DNA of 64,000 nt from Actinomycetes bacterium (GTDB lineage: Bacteria > Actinomycetota > Acidimicrobiia > Acidimicrobiales > RAAP-2), in contig JAJYSU010000002.1 in assembly GCA_021793395.1 (NCBI GenBank), positions 22,766 to 86,765 on the forward strand, written 5' to 3'. Position 1 is the first letter of the stretch; each line of letters begins with the position of its first letter. The translations under genes were made by a program, and so were the position numbers. The notes beneath the pieces are model-generated. The model was not told the origin of the DNA and did no database searches. It saw only the letters and a list, made by a program, of their open reading frames with translations. Below, in pieces: positions 1 to 9,633 of the stretch.

Positions 1-2015
1 AGCCGCCACGCTTCCATGTGAAGGCCCTCCACGTCCTCAATGGTGGCGTCTTCGGGCATGTTCACCGTCTTGGAGATCGCTCCCGAGATGAAGGGTTGCA
101 CCGCCCCCATCATTCGCACGTGGCCCAGGTAGTGGATGACGTTGTCGCCCATGGAGCACGCGAAGACGCCGAGGTGCTCGGGTCGAAGACCCGGCGCGCC
201 CACGATGGACTTGTGCTCGTCAATGTACGTGATGATGGCCGCCACCTGGGCGTCGGAGTAACCGAGTTGACGAAGCGCCCGCGGCACCGTGTGATTGACG
301 ATCGACATGTCGCCACCGCCCACCAACTTTTTCACCTTGACGAGTCCCAAGTCGGGCTCGATGCCCGTCGTGTCGCAGTCCATAAGCAGTCCGATCGTGC
401 CGGTCGGCGCCAACACCGACGCCTGGGCGTTACGCACCCCGTGGCGCTCGGCGAGTTCGACGGCCTGGTTCCACGACTCGCGCGCCGCCTCAAGAATCGT
501 CGTTGGCGCCTGGTGGTCGTCGATCGCGTAGGCCGCGTCACGGTGCATACGCAGGACGTTCAGCATCGGCTCCGCGTTCTCGGCGTAGCCCTCGTGGGGC
601 CCCATCCGTCCGGCCGTGCGTGCGCTGGTGGCGTAGGCGTGGCCGGTCATCAGCGCGGTGATGGCGGCCGCCCACGCGCGACCCTCGTCCGAGTCGTAGG
701 CCAGCCCGGACGCCATTAGCAGCGCCCCCAGGTTGGCGTAGCCGAGGCCGAGCTGACGAAACTTGCGCGAATTCTCGCCGATCTTCTCGGTGGGGTAGTC
801 CGCGGCGCCCACAATGATCTCCTGCGCCGTGAAGAGCACCTCGATCGTCGAGGTGAAGGCCTCGACGTCGAAACTGGCGTCCTCGCGCAGGTACTTCATG
901 AGGTTGATGCTCGCCAGGTTGCACGCCGAATCGTCGATGTGCATGTACTCCGAGCACGGGTTCGAGCCGTTGATGCGAGCGGTGTTCGACGACGTGTGCC
1001 ATCGATTGATCGTGGTGTCGAACTGGAGTCCGGGATCCGCGCACTCCCACGCGGCCCGAGCGATCTGACGCCACAGGTCGCGAGCGCGCACCGTCGAGAC
1101 CACGTAGTCACCGCTGCGCGCGGTCAACTCCCAGTCGGCGTCATCGAGAACCGCTTGCATGAACTCGTCGGAGATCCGTACGGAGTTGTTGGCGTTCTGG
1201 TACTGGATCGAGTGGATGTCCTTGCCGTCGAGGTCCATGTCGAAGCCCGCGTCGCGTAGCACGCGCGCCTTGCGCTCCTCGTTCGCCTTGCACCACACGA
1301 ACTCCTCGACGTCGGGGTGGTCCACGTCGAGGATGACCATCTTCGCCGCGCGCCGCGTCTTACCCCCCGACTTGATGGTGCCCGCCGAGGCGTCGGCCCC
1401 GCGCATGAACGACACGGGTCCGCTGGCCGTGCCGCCCCCCTCGAGGAGCTCCGCGCTCCCACGGATCTTGGAGAGGTTCACACCCGCGCCCGAGCCTCCC
1501 TTGAAGATGATCCCCTCCTCGGTGTACCAGTTCAGAATCGAGCGCATCGAGTCCTGCACCGACAAGATAAAGCACGCACTGCCCTGCTGGGGGACGCCGC
1601 GCACGCCAATGTTGAACCACACGGGTGAGTTGAAGGCGGCGCGCTGCGTGATGAGCAGGAACTTCAGTTCCGCGCGGAAGGTCTCGGCCTCCTCGGTGTC
1701 CACGAAGTAGTCCGCCTCCTCGCCCCAGGTGGTGATCGTGTCCACAATCCGGTCCACCACCTGCTTCAGGCTGGACTCGCGCTCGTCGGTGCCCTGGGTC
1801 CCGCGAAAGTACTTCTGGGCCAGGATGTTGGTCGCGTTCAGCGACCACGACGCCGGGACCTCCACGCCGAGCTGCTCGAACGCGATCGATCCGTCACGGA
1901 AGTTGGTGATCCGTGCGTCGCGGCGATCCCATACCACGGCGTCGTAGGGGTGCCGGTCGTCGGTGGTGAAGTACCGCCGCAGTCCGATGCCGAGTCGCTG
2001 TGGTGCGATTGCCAT
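1..2015 (-). CDS. nrdJ: Vitamin B12-dependent (class II) ribonucleoside-diphosphate reductase, 3' end cut off by the window
   Basis: Reverse translation from ATG at 2015 (RBS GGAGGAAAC) gives MAIAPQRLGIGLRRYFTT...FNSPVWFNIGV...NPCSEYMHIDDSACNLASINL...APTGTIGLLMDCDTTGIEPD. Absent from the ORF track because it runs off the edge. Confidence 0.95.
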   Translation of the reverse strand, partial: MAIAPQRLGIGLRRYFTTDDRHPYDAVVWDRRDARITNFRDGSIAFEQLGVEVPASWSLNATNILAQKYFRGTQGTDERESSLKQVVDRIVDTITTWGEEADYFVDTEEAETFRAELKFLLITQRAAFNSPVWFNIGVRGVPQQGSACFILSVQDSMRSILNWYTEEGIIFKGGSGAGVNLSKIRGSAELLEGGGTASGPVSFMRGADASAGTIKSGGKTRRAAKMVILDVDHPDVEEFVWCKANEERKARVLRDAGFDMDLDGKDIHSIQYQNANNSVRISDEFMQAVLDDADWELTARSGDYVVSTVRARDLWRQIARAAWECADPGLQFDTTINRWHTSSNTARINGSNPCSEYMHIDDSACNLASINLMKYLREDASFDVEAFTSTIEVLFTAQEIIVGAADYPTEKIGENSRKFRQLGLGYANLGALLMASGLAYDSDEGRAWAAAITALMTGHAYATSARTAGRMGPHEGYAENAEPMLNVLRMHRDAAYAIDDHQAPTTILEAARESWNQAVELAERHGVRNAQASVLAPTGTIGLLMDCDTTGIEPDLGLVKVKKLVGGGDMSIVNHTVPRALRQLGYSDAQVAAIITYIDEHKSIVGAPGLRPEHLGVFACSMGDNVIHYLGHVRMMGAVQPFISGAISKTVNMPEDATIEDVEGLHMEAWR

Positions 2016-2087
2016 AATGTTTCCTCCCTCGATGCCGACACGAAAGCCGCCGGTGCCGCGTGAACGAGGTTACTCCCCCTCGTCGTT

Positions 2088-2137
2088 CAACCACAACATG
2101 TTGTGGTTGAGACTGTGCGCGTCACAAGATGCTGTGT
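2088..2137. promoter_or_regulatory. Tandem NrdR-type boxes: CCACAACATGTTGTGG (2091-2106, core of a 22-bp perfect palindrome 2088-2109) and TCACAAGATGCTGTGT (2122-2137)
   Basis: Two 16-bp related palindromic boxes, 12/16 identical, 15-bp spacer (centres 31 bp apart), directly upstream of nrdJ. Confidence 0.8.
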
Positions 2138-2138
2138 C

Positions 2139-2167
2139 ATTACAGCACTGTAATTACATCGCGTCAA
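2139..2167 (-). promoter_or_regulatory. Predicted sigma70-type promoter of nrdJ: -35 TTGACG, 17-bp spacer, -10 TGTAAT
   Basis: Reverse complement of 2162-2167 is TTGACG and of 2139-2144 is TGTAAT, spacer exactly 17 bp. Confidence 0.7.
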
Positions 2168-2252
2168 CACAATTCTAGTCTTTTTCTTCACAACCTCCCC
2201 GAGGGCGAAACCTCCCCGACGCGGCGCTCCCGGGCTGGCTAACCTCACCGGA

Positions 2253-3782
2253 GTGGAGATCGTCCTCGCGCTCGACGCCGGAACCTCCACCATTCGCACC
2301 CTCGCCTTCGACCATCGGGCCCGCGTCGTCGACGCCGCGTCACGCGATCTGCCGGCGTCCTTTCCCCACCCCGGTGAAGTCGAGCAGGACGCCACCCTCA
2401 TCGCGTCTCTCGCGGTCGAGACGCTACGCGACGTCGCCCGCCGCCGGGGACCGGGCGATCACGTGCGCGCCCTGGGCATCACCAATCAGCGCGAGACCAC
2501 GATCGCCTTCGACCGCGCGACCGGTCGTCCGAGTGGACCGGCGCTGGTCTGGCAGGACCGACGCACGGAGCCGCTATGCGCGGCCCTCGAGGCGGGAGGG
2601 CACGGACCGACCGTGCGCGCCACGACCGGGCTCGTACTCGATCCGTACTTCTCGGCGAGCAAGATGCGCTGGATGGTCGATCACGGGTGGCTGGACTCGC
2701 TCACGACGCCCAGCCTGGCTACCGTCGACGCCTGGCTCGTGTGGTGGCTCACGGGCGGCGCCGCGGGAGGCACGTGGGCCACCGAACCATCCAACGCATC
2801 GCGCACGGCGCTCCTGGACCTCGCGACGCGCCACTGGTCACCGGCGATGACCGACCTCTTCGGCGTGAGTCGCGCCACGCTCCCCGACGTGCGCGCGTCA
2901 GCGGGCTCCTTTGGAACAATTAGCGCCTCGGTGGTTCCCGAGTTGGCGGGCGTCGACATCACCGCCGTGCTGGGCGACCAGCAGGCCGCGCTCTTCGGCC
3001 AGTCCTGCTTCGACGTCGGGACCGTCAAGGCCACCTACGGCACGGGATCCTTCGTGCTGGCCAACGCGGGTGCGCGCCCCGCCGACGTCGACGGGCTGGT
3101 GACCACGGTGGCCTGGGACCTCGGTGAGCACGGTCCCGTAACCTACGCCCTCGAAGGCTCGGCCTTCGTTGCCGGTGCGGCAATCCAGTGGCTACGCGAC
3201 GACCTCGGTGTGATCGACCGGGCCGATCACCTCGAGCCGCTCGCGCGACGAGTGAGTGACAGCGCGGGCGTGTGCGTCGTCCCCGCCTTCACCGGGCTCG
3301 GTTCGCCGTTCTGGCAGCCGCGAGCGCGCGGCACGATCACCGGGCTCAGTCGCGGTGTCGGCCGTGCCCACCTCGCACGAGCGCTGATCGAGGGGATGGC
3401 CTTCCAGGTGCGCGCCATGACCGACGCCTTCGCCGCGGGCGGCGTCACGCCACGCGAGATTCGAGCCGACGGCGGGGCCGCCGCCATGGACCTCCTGCTC
3501 GAGTACCAGTGCACCGCGTCGCGGCTACCGGTGCGCCGCGCGCGCAGTCTCGAGGCTACCGCGCGCGGGGCCGCCACCCTGGCCGGGCTCGCCGCGGGCG
3601 TCTGGGCCTCCACTGACGAGCTCGCCGAGCTATGGGAGGGCGAGGCCCCCGTGGTGGCGCGCGATCCCGCCGCGAGCGACGCCGCGGGCGTCGAGCGCGG
3701 CTACGCGGCCTGGCTCCACGCCGCGCAACGCGCGACGGACACACTGGCGCACGACGACCCGGGAGGCCCCCATGATCGATGA
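2253..3782 (+). CDS. glpK: Glycerol kinase (FGGY family)
   Basis: ALDAGTSTIRTLAFD, GITNQRETTIAFDRATGRP, YGTGSFVLANAG, full length 509 aa. Confidence 0.92.
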   Translation: MEIVLALDAGTSTIRTLAFDHRARVVDAASRDLPASFPHPGEVEQDATLIASLAVETLRDVARRRGPGDHVRALGITNQRETTIAFDRATGRPSGPALVWQDRRTEPLCAALEAGGHGPTVRATTGLVLDPYFSASKMRWMVDHGWLDSLTTPSLATVDAWLVWWLTGGAAGGTWATEPSNASRTALLDLATRHWSPAMTDLFGVSRATLPDVRASAGSFGTISASVVPELAGVDITAVLGDQQAALFGQSCFDVGTVKATYGTGSFVLANAGARPADVDGLVTTVAWDLGEHGPVTYALEGSAFVAGAAIQWLRDDLGVIDRADHLEPLARRVSDSAGVCVVPAFTGLGSPFWQPRARGTITGLSRGVGRAHLARALIEGMAFQVRAMTDAFAAGGVTPREIRADGGAAAMDLLLEYQCTASRLPVRRARSLEATARGAATLAGLAAGVWASTDELAELWEGEAPVVARDPAASDAAGVERGYAAWLHAAQRATDTLAHDDPGGPHDR

Positions 3783-4662
3783 CCACACCCGCGTGATCCA
3801 CGACGGCCTCGCCTTCGGTGAGTCTCCCCGTTGGCACGAAGGACGTCTCTGGTTCTCCGACTTCTACCGTCACGGCGTCTTCTCGATCGCCGACGACGGA
3901 CGCGACGAGCGCCACGAATTCACGGTGCCCGGTCAGCCCTCGGGACTGGGATGGGCGCCCGACGGCACGCTCCTCGCCGTGTCCATGACCGATCAGCGCC
4001 TCGTTCGCCTCGGTCCGCACCACGGGGACGTCACCGTGGTCGCCGACCTACGTCCGTACTGCGGATTCTGGGCCAACGATTTGGTGGTCTCACGGCGTGG
4101 TGACGCCTACGTCGGCAACTTCGGATTCGATCTCGACCAACGCCTCGCCGAGCGGGGTCCCACCGGGTTGATGAAGCCGGCACCGCCCACCACCAACGTG
4201 GTCGTCATCGATTCCGCGGGGTCCGTCATCCAGGTCGTCGGCGACCTGGCCTTCCCTAACGGCGCGGTCATCACCCCCGACGGATCGACGCTCATCGTGG
4301 CCGAGACGATGGCCGCGCGCCTCAGCGCCTTCACCATCGCGAGCGACGGTACCCTGCACGATCGTCGCGAGTGGGCGGCGCTGCCCCGAGTGTCACCCGA
4401 CGGTATCTGCCTCGATGACGAGGGCCGGGTCTGGGTCGCCAACGCCCGCGCCCCCGAGTGCGTGCTCGTCAGTGAGGGCGGACGCGTCAGTGCCCGGGTG
4501 ACGACCACGCTCACCGCCTACGCGTGCGCGCTGGGCGGCGACGACCGACGCACGCTCTACGTCATGAGCGCCCCGTCAAGCAACCGATTCACTATCGGTA
4601 CGACCCGGCGGGCGACCATCGAGTCGTGCCGCGTCGACGTACCCGGCGCCGGACTACCCTGA
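3772..4662 (+). CDS. SMP-30/gluconolactonase/LRE family protein
   Basis: GLAFGESPRWHEGRLWFSDF, beta-propeller-like repeats, PDGICLDDEGRVWVAN. Confidence 0.88.
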   Translation: MIDDHTRVIHDGLAFGESPRWHEGRLWFSDFYRHGVFSIADDGRDERHEFTVPGQPSGLGWAPDGTLLAVSMTDQRLVRLGPHHGDVTVVADLRPYCGFWANDLVVSRRGDAYVGNFGFDLDQRLAERGPTGLMKPAPPTTNVVVIDSAGSVIQVVGDLAFPNGAVITPDGSTLIVAETMAARLSAFTIASDGTLHDRREWAALPRVSPDGICLDDEGRVWVANARAPECVLVSEGGRVSARVTTTLTAYACALGGDDRRTLYVMSAPSSNRFTIGTTRRATIESCRVDVPGAGLP

Positions 4663-5868
4663 GACGTCCACCGCAAGCTCGGGCAGCGCGCGACGCAGAG
4701 ATCGGATGGCCTGGTGAGTGCGAAGCTCGTTCTCTATGAGTGCGAAGCGAACGTGAGAGTCGCCGCCCTCGCCAAAGCCGACGCCGGGACTCGTCGCCAC
4801 GTCGGCGCTCGTAATGAGCAGGCGCGCGAACTCTAGCGATCCCATCGCGCGATAGGGATCGGGTATCGGCGCCCACACGAACATCGACCCGCGCGGCGCC
4901 ACGACCGGCCAGCCAATGCGAGCCAGTCCCTCGATCAGCGCGTCACGACGAGACTGGTAGATCGTTCGTAGGTGCGCCGGGTACTCGGGCGCGTCGTTCA
5001 TCGCCACGATCGCCGCGATCTGCACGGGCTGGAAGGTTCCGTAGTCGAGGTAGCTCTTCAGCTTGGTCAGCGCGGCGACGACCGCCGCATTACCCACCAG
5101 AAAGCCCACGCGCCAACCAGCCATCGAGAAGGACTTGGTCAGGGTGTAGAGCTCCACGCAGCAGTCGGTGGCGCCGGGGACCTGGAGAATCGACGGGGGT
5201 TGGTAACCGTCGAAGCCGAGATCCGCGTAGGCGAAATCGTGGCAGACGATCATCTCGCGCTCGCGCGCGAAGTCGACCACTCTCTCCATGAAAGCGAGGT
5301 CCACGCAGGCGCTCGTGGGGTTGTGCGGAAAGGAGCAAATCAGGACCCGAGGCTTGACGGCCGCGTCGTTCCACCGCTCCACCAACCGGGCGAAGAAGGT
5401 GTCACCCGGCGTCGGGTCGTCGCCGGGATCAGTGACCTCGACGGTGAGTACCTGAGCGCCGGCGAAACCTGGTGCGGCCAGGTGGATCGGATAGCTGGGC
5501 GTGGGTACCAGGGCGGTGTCGCCCGGACCCAGCAGCACCCACATGAGGTGCGTCAGACCCTCCTTGGCGCCAATCGTGGTGATGACCTCGGTCTCGGGAT
5601 CGAGCTCGACACCGAAGACGTCATGGTAACGAGCGGCCATGGCCGCGCGCAGATTAGGGATACCCCGACTCGCGCTATAGCGGTGATTGCGCGGATTATG
5701 CGCGGCTTCGGACAACTTCTCCACCGCCACGTCAGGGCTCGGAAGATCGGGATTACCGAAGCCGAAATCCACCACGTCGTGCCCCGCCGCACGGGCCTGC
5801 GCCTTGAGGCCGTTGATCGTAGCGAAGACGTAGGGGGGAAGGCCATTAATGCGACGAAACTCCATCAC
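4654..5868 (-). CDS. Class I/II PLP-dependent aminotransferase (AlaC-like)
   Basis: FRRINGLPPYVFATINGLK, FGFGNPDLPSP, LTKSFSMAGWRVGFLVGN. Confidence 0.88.
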   Translation of the reverse strand: MMEFRRINGLPPYVFATINGLKAQARAAGHDVVDFGFGNPDLPSPDVAVEKLSEAAHNPRNHRYSASRGIPNLRAAMAARYHDVFGVELDPETEVITTIGAKEGLTHLMWVLLGPGDTALVPTPSYPIHLAAPGFAGAQVLTVEVTDPGDDPTPGDTFFARLVERWNDAAVKPRVLICSFPHNPTSACVDLAFMERVVDFAREREMIVCHDFAYADLGFDGYQPPSILQVPGATDCCVELYTLTKSFSMAGWRVGFLVGNAAVVAALTKLKSYLDYGTFQPVQIAAIVAMNDAPEYPAHLRTIYQSRRDALIEGLARIGWPVVAPRGSMFVWAPIPDPYRAMGSLEFARLLITSADVATSPGVGFGEGGDSHVRFALIENELRTHQAIRSLRRALPELAVDVSG

Positions 5869-6557
5869 GGAAAATTAGCCACTTCGTGACCCCGACGCCA
5901 CTCGGCCAGCGCGTCGAGGCGCACGTGGGGGCTCAGCACCGCCCAGGTCGCCCCGGCATCCGCTAAGGCGTCGAGCAGGGAGCGCAAATCGCTCGGCACC
6001 GGACCCGCCCAACTCACCGGTCCGTCACGCGCGAGGTCGCGCACCTCGTTGGGCGACGCGTTCCACACGTTCAAGTGCGCGCCCACCTCGCGCGCCAGCG
6101 CGTTGGTCGCACTCGACCCCCCGCCAATCCACACCTCCATCGAGTCACGCAGCGCGCGAGCGCACTCGGCCACCAACTCGCGGCGCTCCTGAGCCGACCG
6201 TGCGAGGACGCCGTAGGCCTCGTTCTCCGCGGCGCTCAACCGATCACCCGTGCCCAGCGCGGCCACCACCCGACCCGGCGCGATCGCGGCCAGTGTGGAG
6301 AACTCCTGTACCAGCTGCGCGGTTCCCACCACCCCCACTCGCGCGACGAGAGGACCCACCGCTAAGCGGGTCGAAGCACTCGCCACGGCGGCCAACAGGG
6401 GAAACGGCGCCAGTGCCGGACGTTGGGGCGAGCCCATCGGCCACAGATGGTCGTAGGCGAAAACGCCGTCCAGTCCCTGCGCGTCCGCTTCCGCGGCCAC
6501 CGCCAGGGCGTGCGACGCGCCCACCTCGAAGCTCGGCAGCAGCACGCCGAGTTTCAC
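5865..6557 (-). CDS. LLM class flavin-dependent oxidoreductase (short, 230 aa)
   Basis: MKLGVLLPSFEV...AAEADAQGLDGVFAYDHLWP; GTG start overlaps the upstream ORF stop. Confidence 0.75.
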   Translation of the reverse strand: MKLGVLLPSFEVGASHALAVAAEADAQGLDGVFAYDHLWPMGSPQRPALAPFPLLAAVASASTRLAVGPLVARVGVVGTAQLVQEFSTLAAIAPGRVVAALGTGDRLSAAENEAYGVLARSAQERRELVAECARALRDSMEVWIGGGSSATNALAREVGAHLNVWNASPNEVRDLARDGPVSWAGPVPSDLRSLLDALADAGATWAVLSPHVRLDALAEWRRGHEVANFP

Positions 6558-6751
6558 CTCGACACCCCCCGCGACGCGGCGTCCACGAGCGCGAGTCGAG
6601 CGACGTCAGTCACGCCACCTGCTCCGCCCGTTCCGTCAACTCGCGCGAGTCCTCGGTCCGTCTCCAAAGAGGAACGCTCACACACGAACCCCGAGAGCGC
6701 CACGCACAACGCGACGGAGAACTCGTCGGCCAGGGTGTCGTCAACCAGCAC
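6554..6751 (-). CDS. Small hypothetical protein, overlapping the start of the LLM gene
   Basis: 65 aa ORF with GTGA stop/start overlap to the LLM gene; no recognised family. Confidence 0.3.
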   Translation of the reverse strand: MLVDDTLADEFSVALCVALSGFVCERSSLETDRGLARVDGTGGAGGVTDVARLALVDAASRGVSR

Positions 6752-6814
6752 GACCGCGCCCCTCCACCACCGACTCCGTCGCGTGTCGCGCCACTGATCC
6801 TCCCTCGACTCACC

Positions 6815-7975
6815 TTACGACGCGGGCTCGCGCACTCCGGCCCCGTCGTAGGGGGCCAGTCCCTCACCCAGCCGTCGAGCCAGTTCATCCCAACCAAACG
6901 TCGCCTCGGCCACCTGTCGCGCCCGCACGCCGTACGCGGCGCGACGCTCGGGATCACTCAACAGGGAGGTCATCGCGCCCGCGAGGTCACGAACCCGCCC
7001 GGGGTGGTTCACTACCACACCGGTCTCGCCGTCACGCACGGCCTCGTGACTGCCCCCCGAGCGACCGGCGATGGCCGCGACGCCCGCGGCGGCGGCCTCG
7101 ACGAACACGATGCCGAATCCCTCCTGCTCGAGACCACCCCATCGACTACGGCAATCCATGACCATCAGGTCACTCGCGGCGAGCCACGTCGGCAGGATGT
7201 CGTCGGGCACCCGACCGAGGAAGGTCACCGGGGCCGACGTCGCTCGTACGAGACGCTCCAGTCGCGCTCGGTCTCGCCCCGCTCCCCCAATCGCGACGCT
7301 CAGACCCTCGACGTGGCGAGCCACGTCGACACTCGCCCGAATCAGGGTATCCATTCCCTTTCGCGGCACGAGGCGCGAGTACGAACTCACCAAAGGGCCG
7401 TGCGGCGCCAGGCCCAACTCGCGTCGCACCTCGAGGCGTCGGTCCTCGGGCAGCGGATGAAACCGCTCCACGTCCACCCCCGGAGCAACGCGCACCACGG
7501 GGCACATCGCGTCACCGGCGTTACGACGCGCCTCCGCCTCGGGGTAGCCACCGGCGCTCACCGCCACTCGCGCGTGACGCAGCACGGTGCGAAGTGACGA
7601 CGCCACCACGGGTAGGCGCCCGGGTACGGTGACCTCCGCGCCGTGCAGCACCACCCCGTACGGTCGTGACAACGTGGGTCCGAGCAGGCCGAGGGGCCAC
7701 GCCGGGTCCAACAGAACCAACTCCGGCTGGTGACGAGCGATCGCGGCCTCGATGGCCGCGCGAGCCCGCCAGGTCGGAGCGAAGAGCGTCGCCGCGTCCA
7801 CCCGTTCGACGACCATCCCACTCGAATGATCGAACGCGTCGGCGTCGGGGTGTGAGCGGGCCGTGACGACAACCGCCCGACCGGGCTCTAGCCGACGCCA
7901 GAGTTCGTACAGGTACACCTGAATTCCCCCCGTCTTCGGCGGGAAATCATTGGTCACCAGGAGATGCCCAGCCAT
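6815..7975 (-). CDS. Glycosyltransferase family 4 (PimB-like mannosyltransferase)
   Basis: LLVTNDFPPKTGGIQVYLYELWRRL, SRLVPRKGMDTLIRA, EQEGFGIVFVEAAAAG. Confidence 0.88.
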   Translation of the reverse strand: MAGHLLVTNDFPPKTGGIQVYLYELWRRLEPGRAVVVTARSHPDADAFDHSSGMVVERVDAATLFAPTWRARAAIEAAIARHQPELVLLDPAWPLGLLGPTLSRPYGVVLHGAEVTVPGRLPVVASSLRTVLRHARVAVSAGGYPEAEARRNAGDAMCPVVRVAPGVDVERFHPLPEDRRLEVRRELGLAPHGPLVSSYSRLVPRKGMDTLIRASVDVARHVEGLSVAIGGAGRDRARLERLVRATSAPVTFLGRVPDDILPTWLAASDLMVMDCRSRWGGLEQEGFGIVFVEAAAAGVAAIAGRSGGSHEAVRDGETGVVVNHPGRVRDLAGAMTSLLSDPERRAAYGVRARQVAEATFGWDELARRLGEGLAPYDGAGVREPAS

Positions 7976-8002
7976 CCGGCAACGTTACCGGCTTCGCGAA
8001 GG

Positions 8003-8266
8003 CTAGGAGTGCGTCACCGCCCGGTAGCGCAGCGAGGGGACGAGTCCCTCGTCACTCAACCAGCGCGCGACGTCCGCGTCTCGACCCTCGAGGGCGAGCT
8101 CACCCGGCGGACCACCGACCACGAAGCTGACTAGGCAGTCGTGGCAGTCGGGTGTGGCGCGGCGCACACAGTGCGCACAACTGATCGACACTTCGACGGG
8201 CTGGTGCATCGTGACCTCATTCTCTTGTCTGTCTCGCGTCACCACACTGACGCACCCCTGTGACAC
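8003..8266 (-). CDS. Small conserved Cys-rich actinobacterial protein (CxxC...CxxC); start uncertain
   Basis: VEVSISCAHCVRRATPDCHDCLVSFVVGG. Confidence 0.65.
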   Translation of the reverse strand: MSQGCVSVVTRDRQENEVTMHQPVEVSISCAHCVRRATPDCHDCLVSFVVGGPPGELALEGRDADVARWLSDEGLVPSLRYRAVTHS

Positions 8267-8301
8267 ACGTCGCCCGATCGCGAGCGCTCACCTCACCGTC
8301 G

Positions 8302-8709
8302 TCAACGCGACGAGAGGAACACGTCGACCTCGTGAGCGACCTGTTCGGGGGCGAATACCACGCCCTCGCTCATTACTCTCGCCGTGACGGGGTCAACGAC
8401 GACGTAGGACGGAGCGGAGCGGATATCCAGGGCCGCCCATAGTGAGGGTGAGACGACCACGTCGGCGGCGGCGTCACGCCACTCCTGCGAGGTGAACTCG
8501 TACTCGCTGATCACCAACACCGACAGTGCCCCGAGTGCACCGCTCGGGGTCGAGAACACGAAATCACGGCAGCCATTGCAGAACTCCTTGACCGCCACCA
8601 CTACCGTCACCGCATCGAAAGTCCCACGCGTAGGGCAGCCCCGGACAACTCCCACGAAGTCGCGAGGTGCCGGCCTCTCGCGAGGACGGTCGAAGGATCC
8701 CGGACGCAC
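8302..8709 (-). CDS. Thioredoxin-like protein with CNGC active-site-like motif; start uncertain
   Basis: TVVVAVKEFCNGCRDFVFS...APSYVVVDPVTARVMSEGVV. Confidence 0.6.
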   Translation of the reverse strand: MRPGSFDRPRERPAPRDFVGVVRGCPTRGTFDAVTVVVAVKEFCNGCRDFVFSTPSGALGALSVLVISEYEFTSQEWRDAAADVVVSPSLWAALDIRSAPSYVVVDPVTARVMSEGVVFAPEQVAHEVDVFLSSR

Positions 8710-8712
8710 GCG

Positions 8713-8922
8713 CTACGCCGTTTCGGCAATCTCCTCCACGTCGCGACCGTGACCGCACCAGCGACACGTCACGGATTCCACGGTACTGGCCACGACATCC
8801 GACTCCTCAACAACCAAGTCCCCGCCGACGGTGAAGTGATAAAAGGACCGTACCGTCGTCGTCTCCACCACATCAAAACGAGTCAGGTTGCCGCACGCGG
8901 CACAGCGATAGCGAGTAGTCAC
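8713..8922 (-). CDS. Small zinc-ribbon protein
   Basis: From GTG at 8922: VTTRYRCAACGNLTRFDVVETTTVRSFYHFTVGGDLVV...TCRWCGHGRDVE. Confidence 0.65.
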   Translation of the reverse strand: MTTRYRCAACGNLTRFDVVETTTVRSFYHFTVGGDLVVEESDVVASTVESVTCRWCGHGRDVEEIAETA

Positions 8923-8966
8923 GTCACTACGGTACCGTCTCACGTTCGCGCACGTGCACGGCACTC

Positions 8967-9515
8967 TCACTCCTCCGGCTCGATCCAGTACGGAGTCGGT
9001 GGCGTGACGCCTACGTCGAAGACCGTGTCCAGAGGATGTGACCCGTGGTGACATTCGGCACGCTCGTGATCGATCACGCGACTCAGCGCCTTAGGATGGC
9101 GCACGCGCCCGACCGGGATCGGCCCCGCTGCCATCTCGAGGATGACCAACCCGCGTTGCGTCAGCCGCTCGTAGACGCGCTGCTCGGTACGCATCGCCAC
9201 CACGTCTCGCAGATCGTACGCCACCGAGTAGTGGTGCAAGACTCCCCCCTCCACGATCACTTGCGCCGAGGTGACGTGAATCTTGTGAGAGCGCCACCGC
9301 CACACACGCGTTGCGGTGAGGACCAGGCACGGGCCGACGAGTACCAACGCGAGCAGGGCGTGGTGCGTCCGCGCGACGGCGAGGTAGTGCGACGCGACCT
9401 GGACAATCACTACCGCCACGATCGTGACGATCATCGGACCCCACACACCGCGAGCGATGGGTGTCACCGAGACAACGTGACGCTCGTCGTCACTGAGTGT
9501 CAGTCGTTGTCCCAC
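8967..9515 (-). CDS. PH domain-containing membrane protein
   Basis: Hydrophobic helices followed by WRSHKIHVTSAQVIVEGGVLHHYSVAYDLRDV; likely GTG start at 9515. Confidence 0.65.
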   Translation of the reverse strand: MGQRLTLSDDERHVVSVTPIARGVWGPMIVTIVAVVIVQVASHYLAVARTHHALLALVLVGPCLVLTATRVWRWRSHKIHVTSAQVIVEGGVLHHYSVAYDLRDVVAMRTEQRVYERLTQRGLVILEMAAGPIPVGRVRHPKALSRVIDHERAECHHGSHPLDTVFDVGVTPPTPYWIEPEE

Positions 9516-9633
9516 GTTCCCAGAGTAAGGACCCACGCGTGCGCCGTGGTGACATCTCACGTCGTCACCGTTCTCCCGCCTCGCGCCGCGCTCGGGAGCG
9601 ACCGCGGCGTCGAGCTCCGGGCGACGTCGCGCG

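Noticed and set aside
2139-2154. Palindrome ATTACAGCACTGTAAT as a third NrdR box
   Set aside because: It lacks the CACAA-ATG-TGTG pattern of the other two boxes and is better explained by the -10 element and spacer of the nrdJ promoter.
6200-7597. 465-aa forward ORF
   Set aside because: Antisense to the LLM and glycosyltransferase genes; Arg/Pro/His-rich low-quality translation typical of high-GC shadow ORFs.
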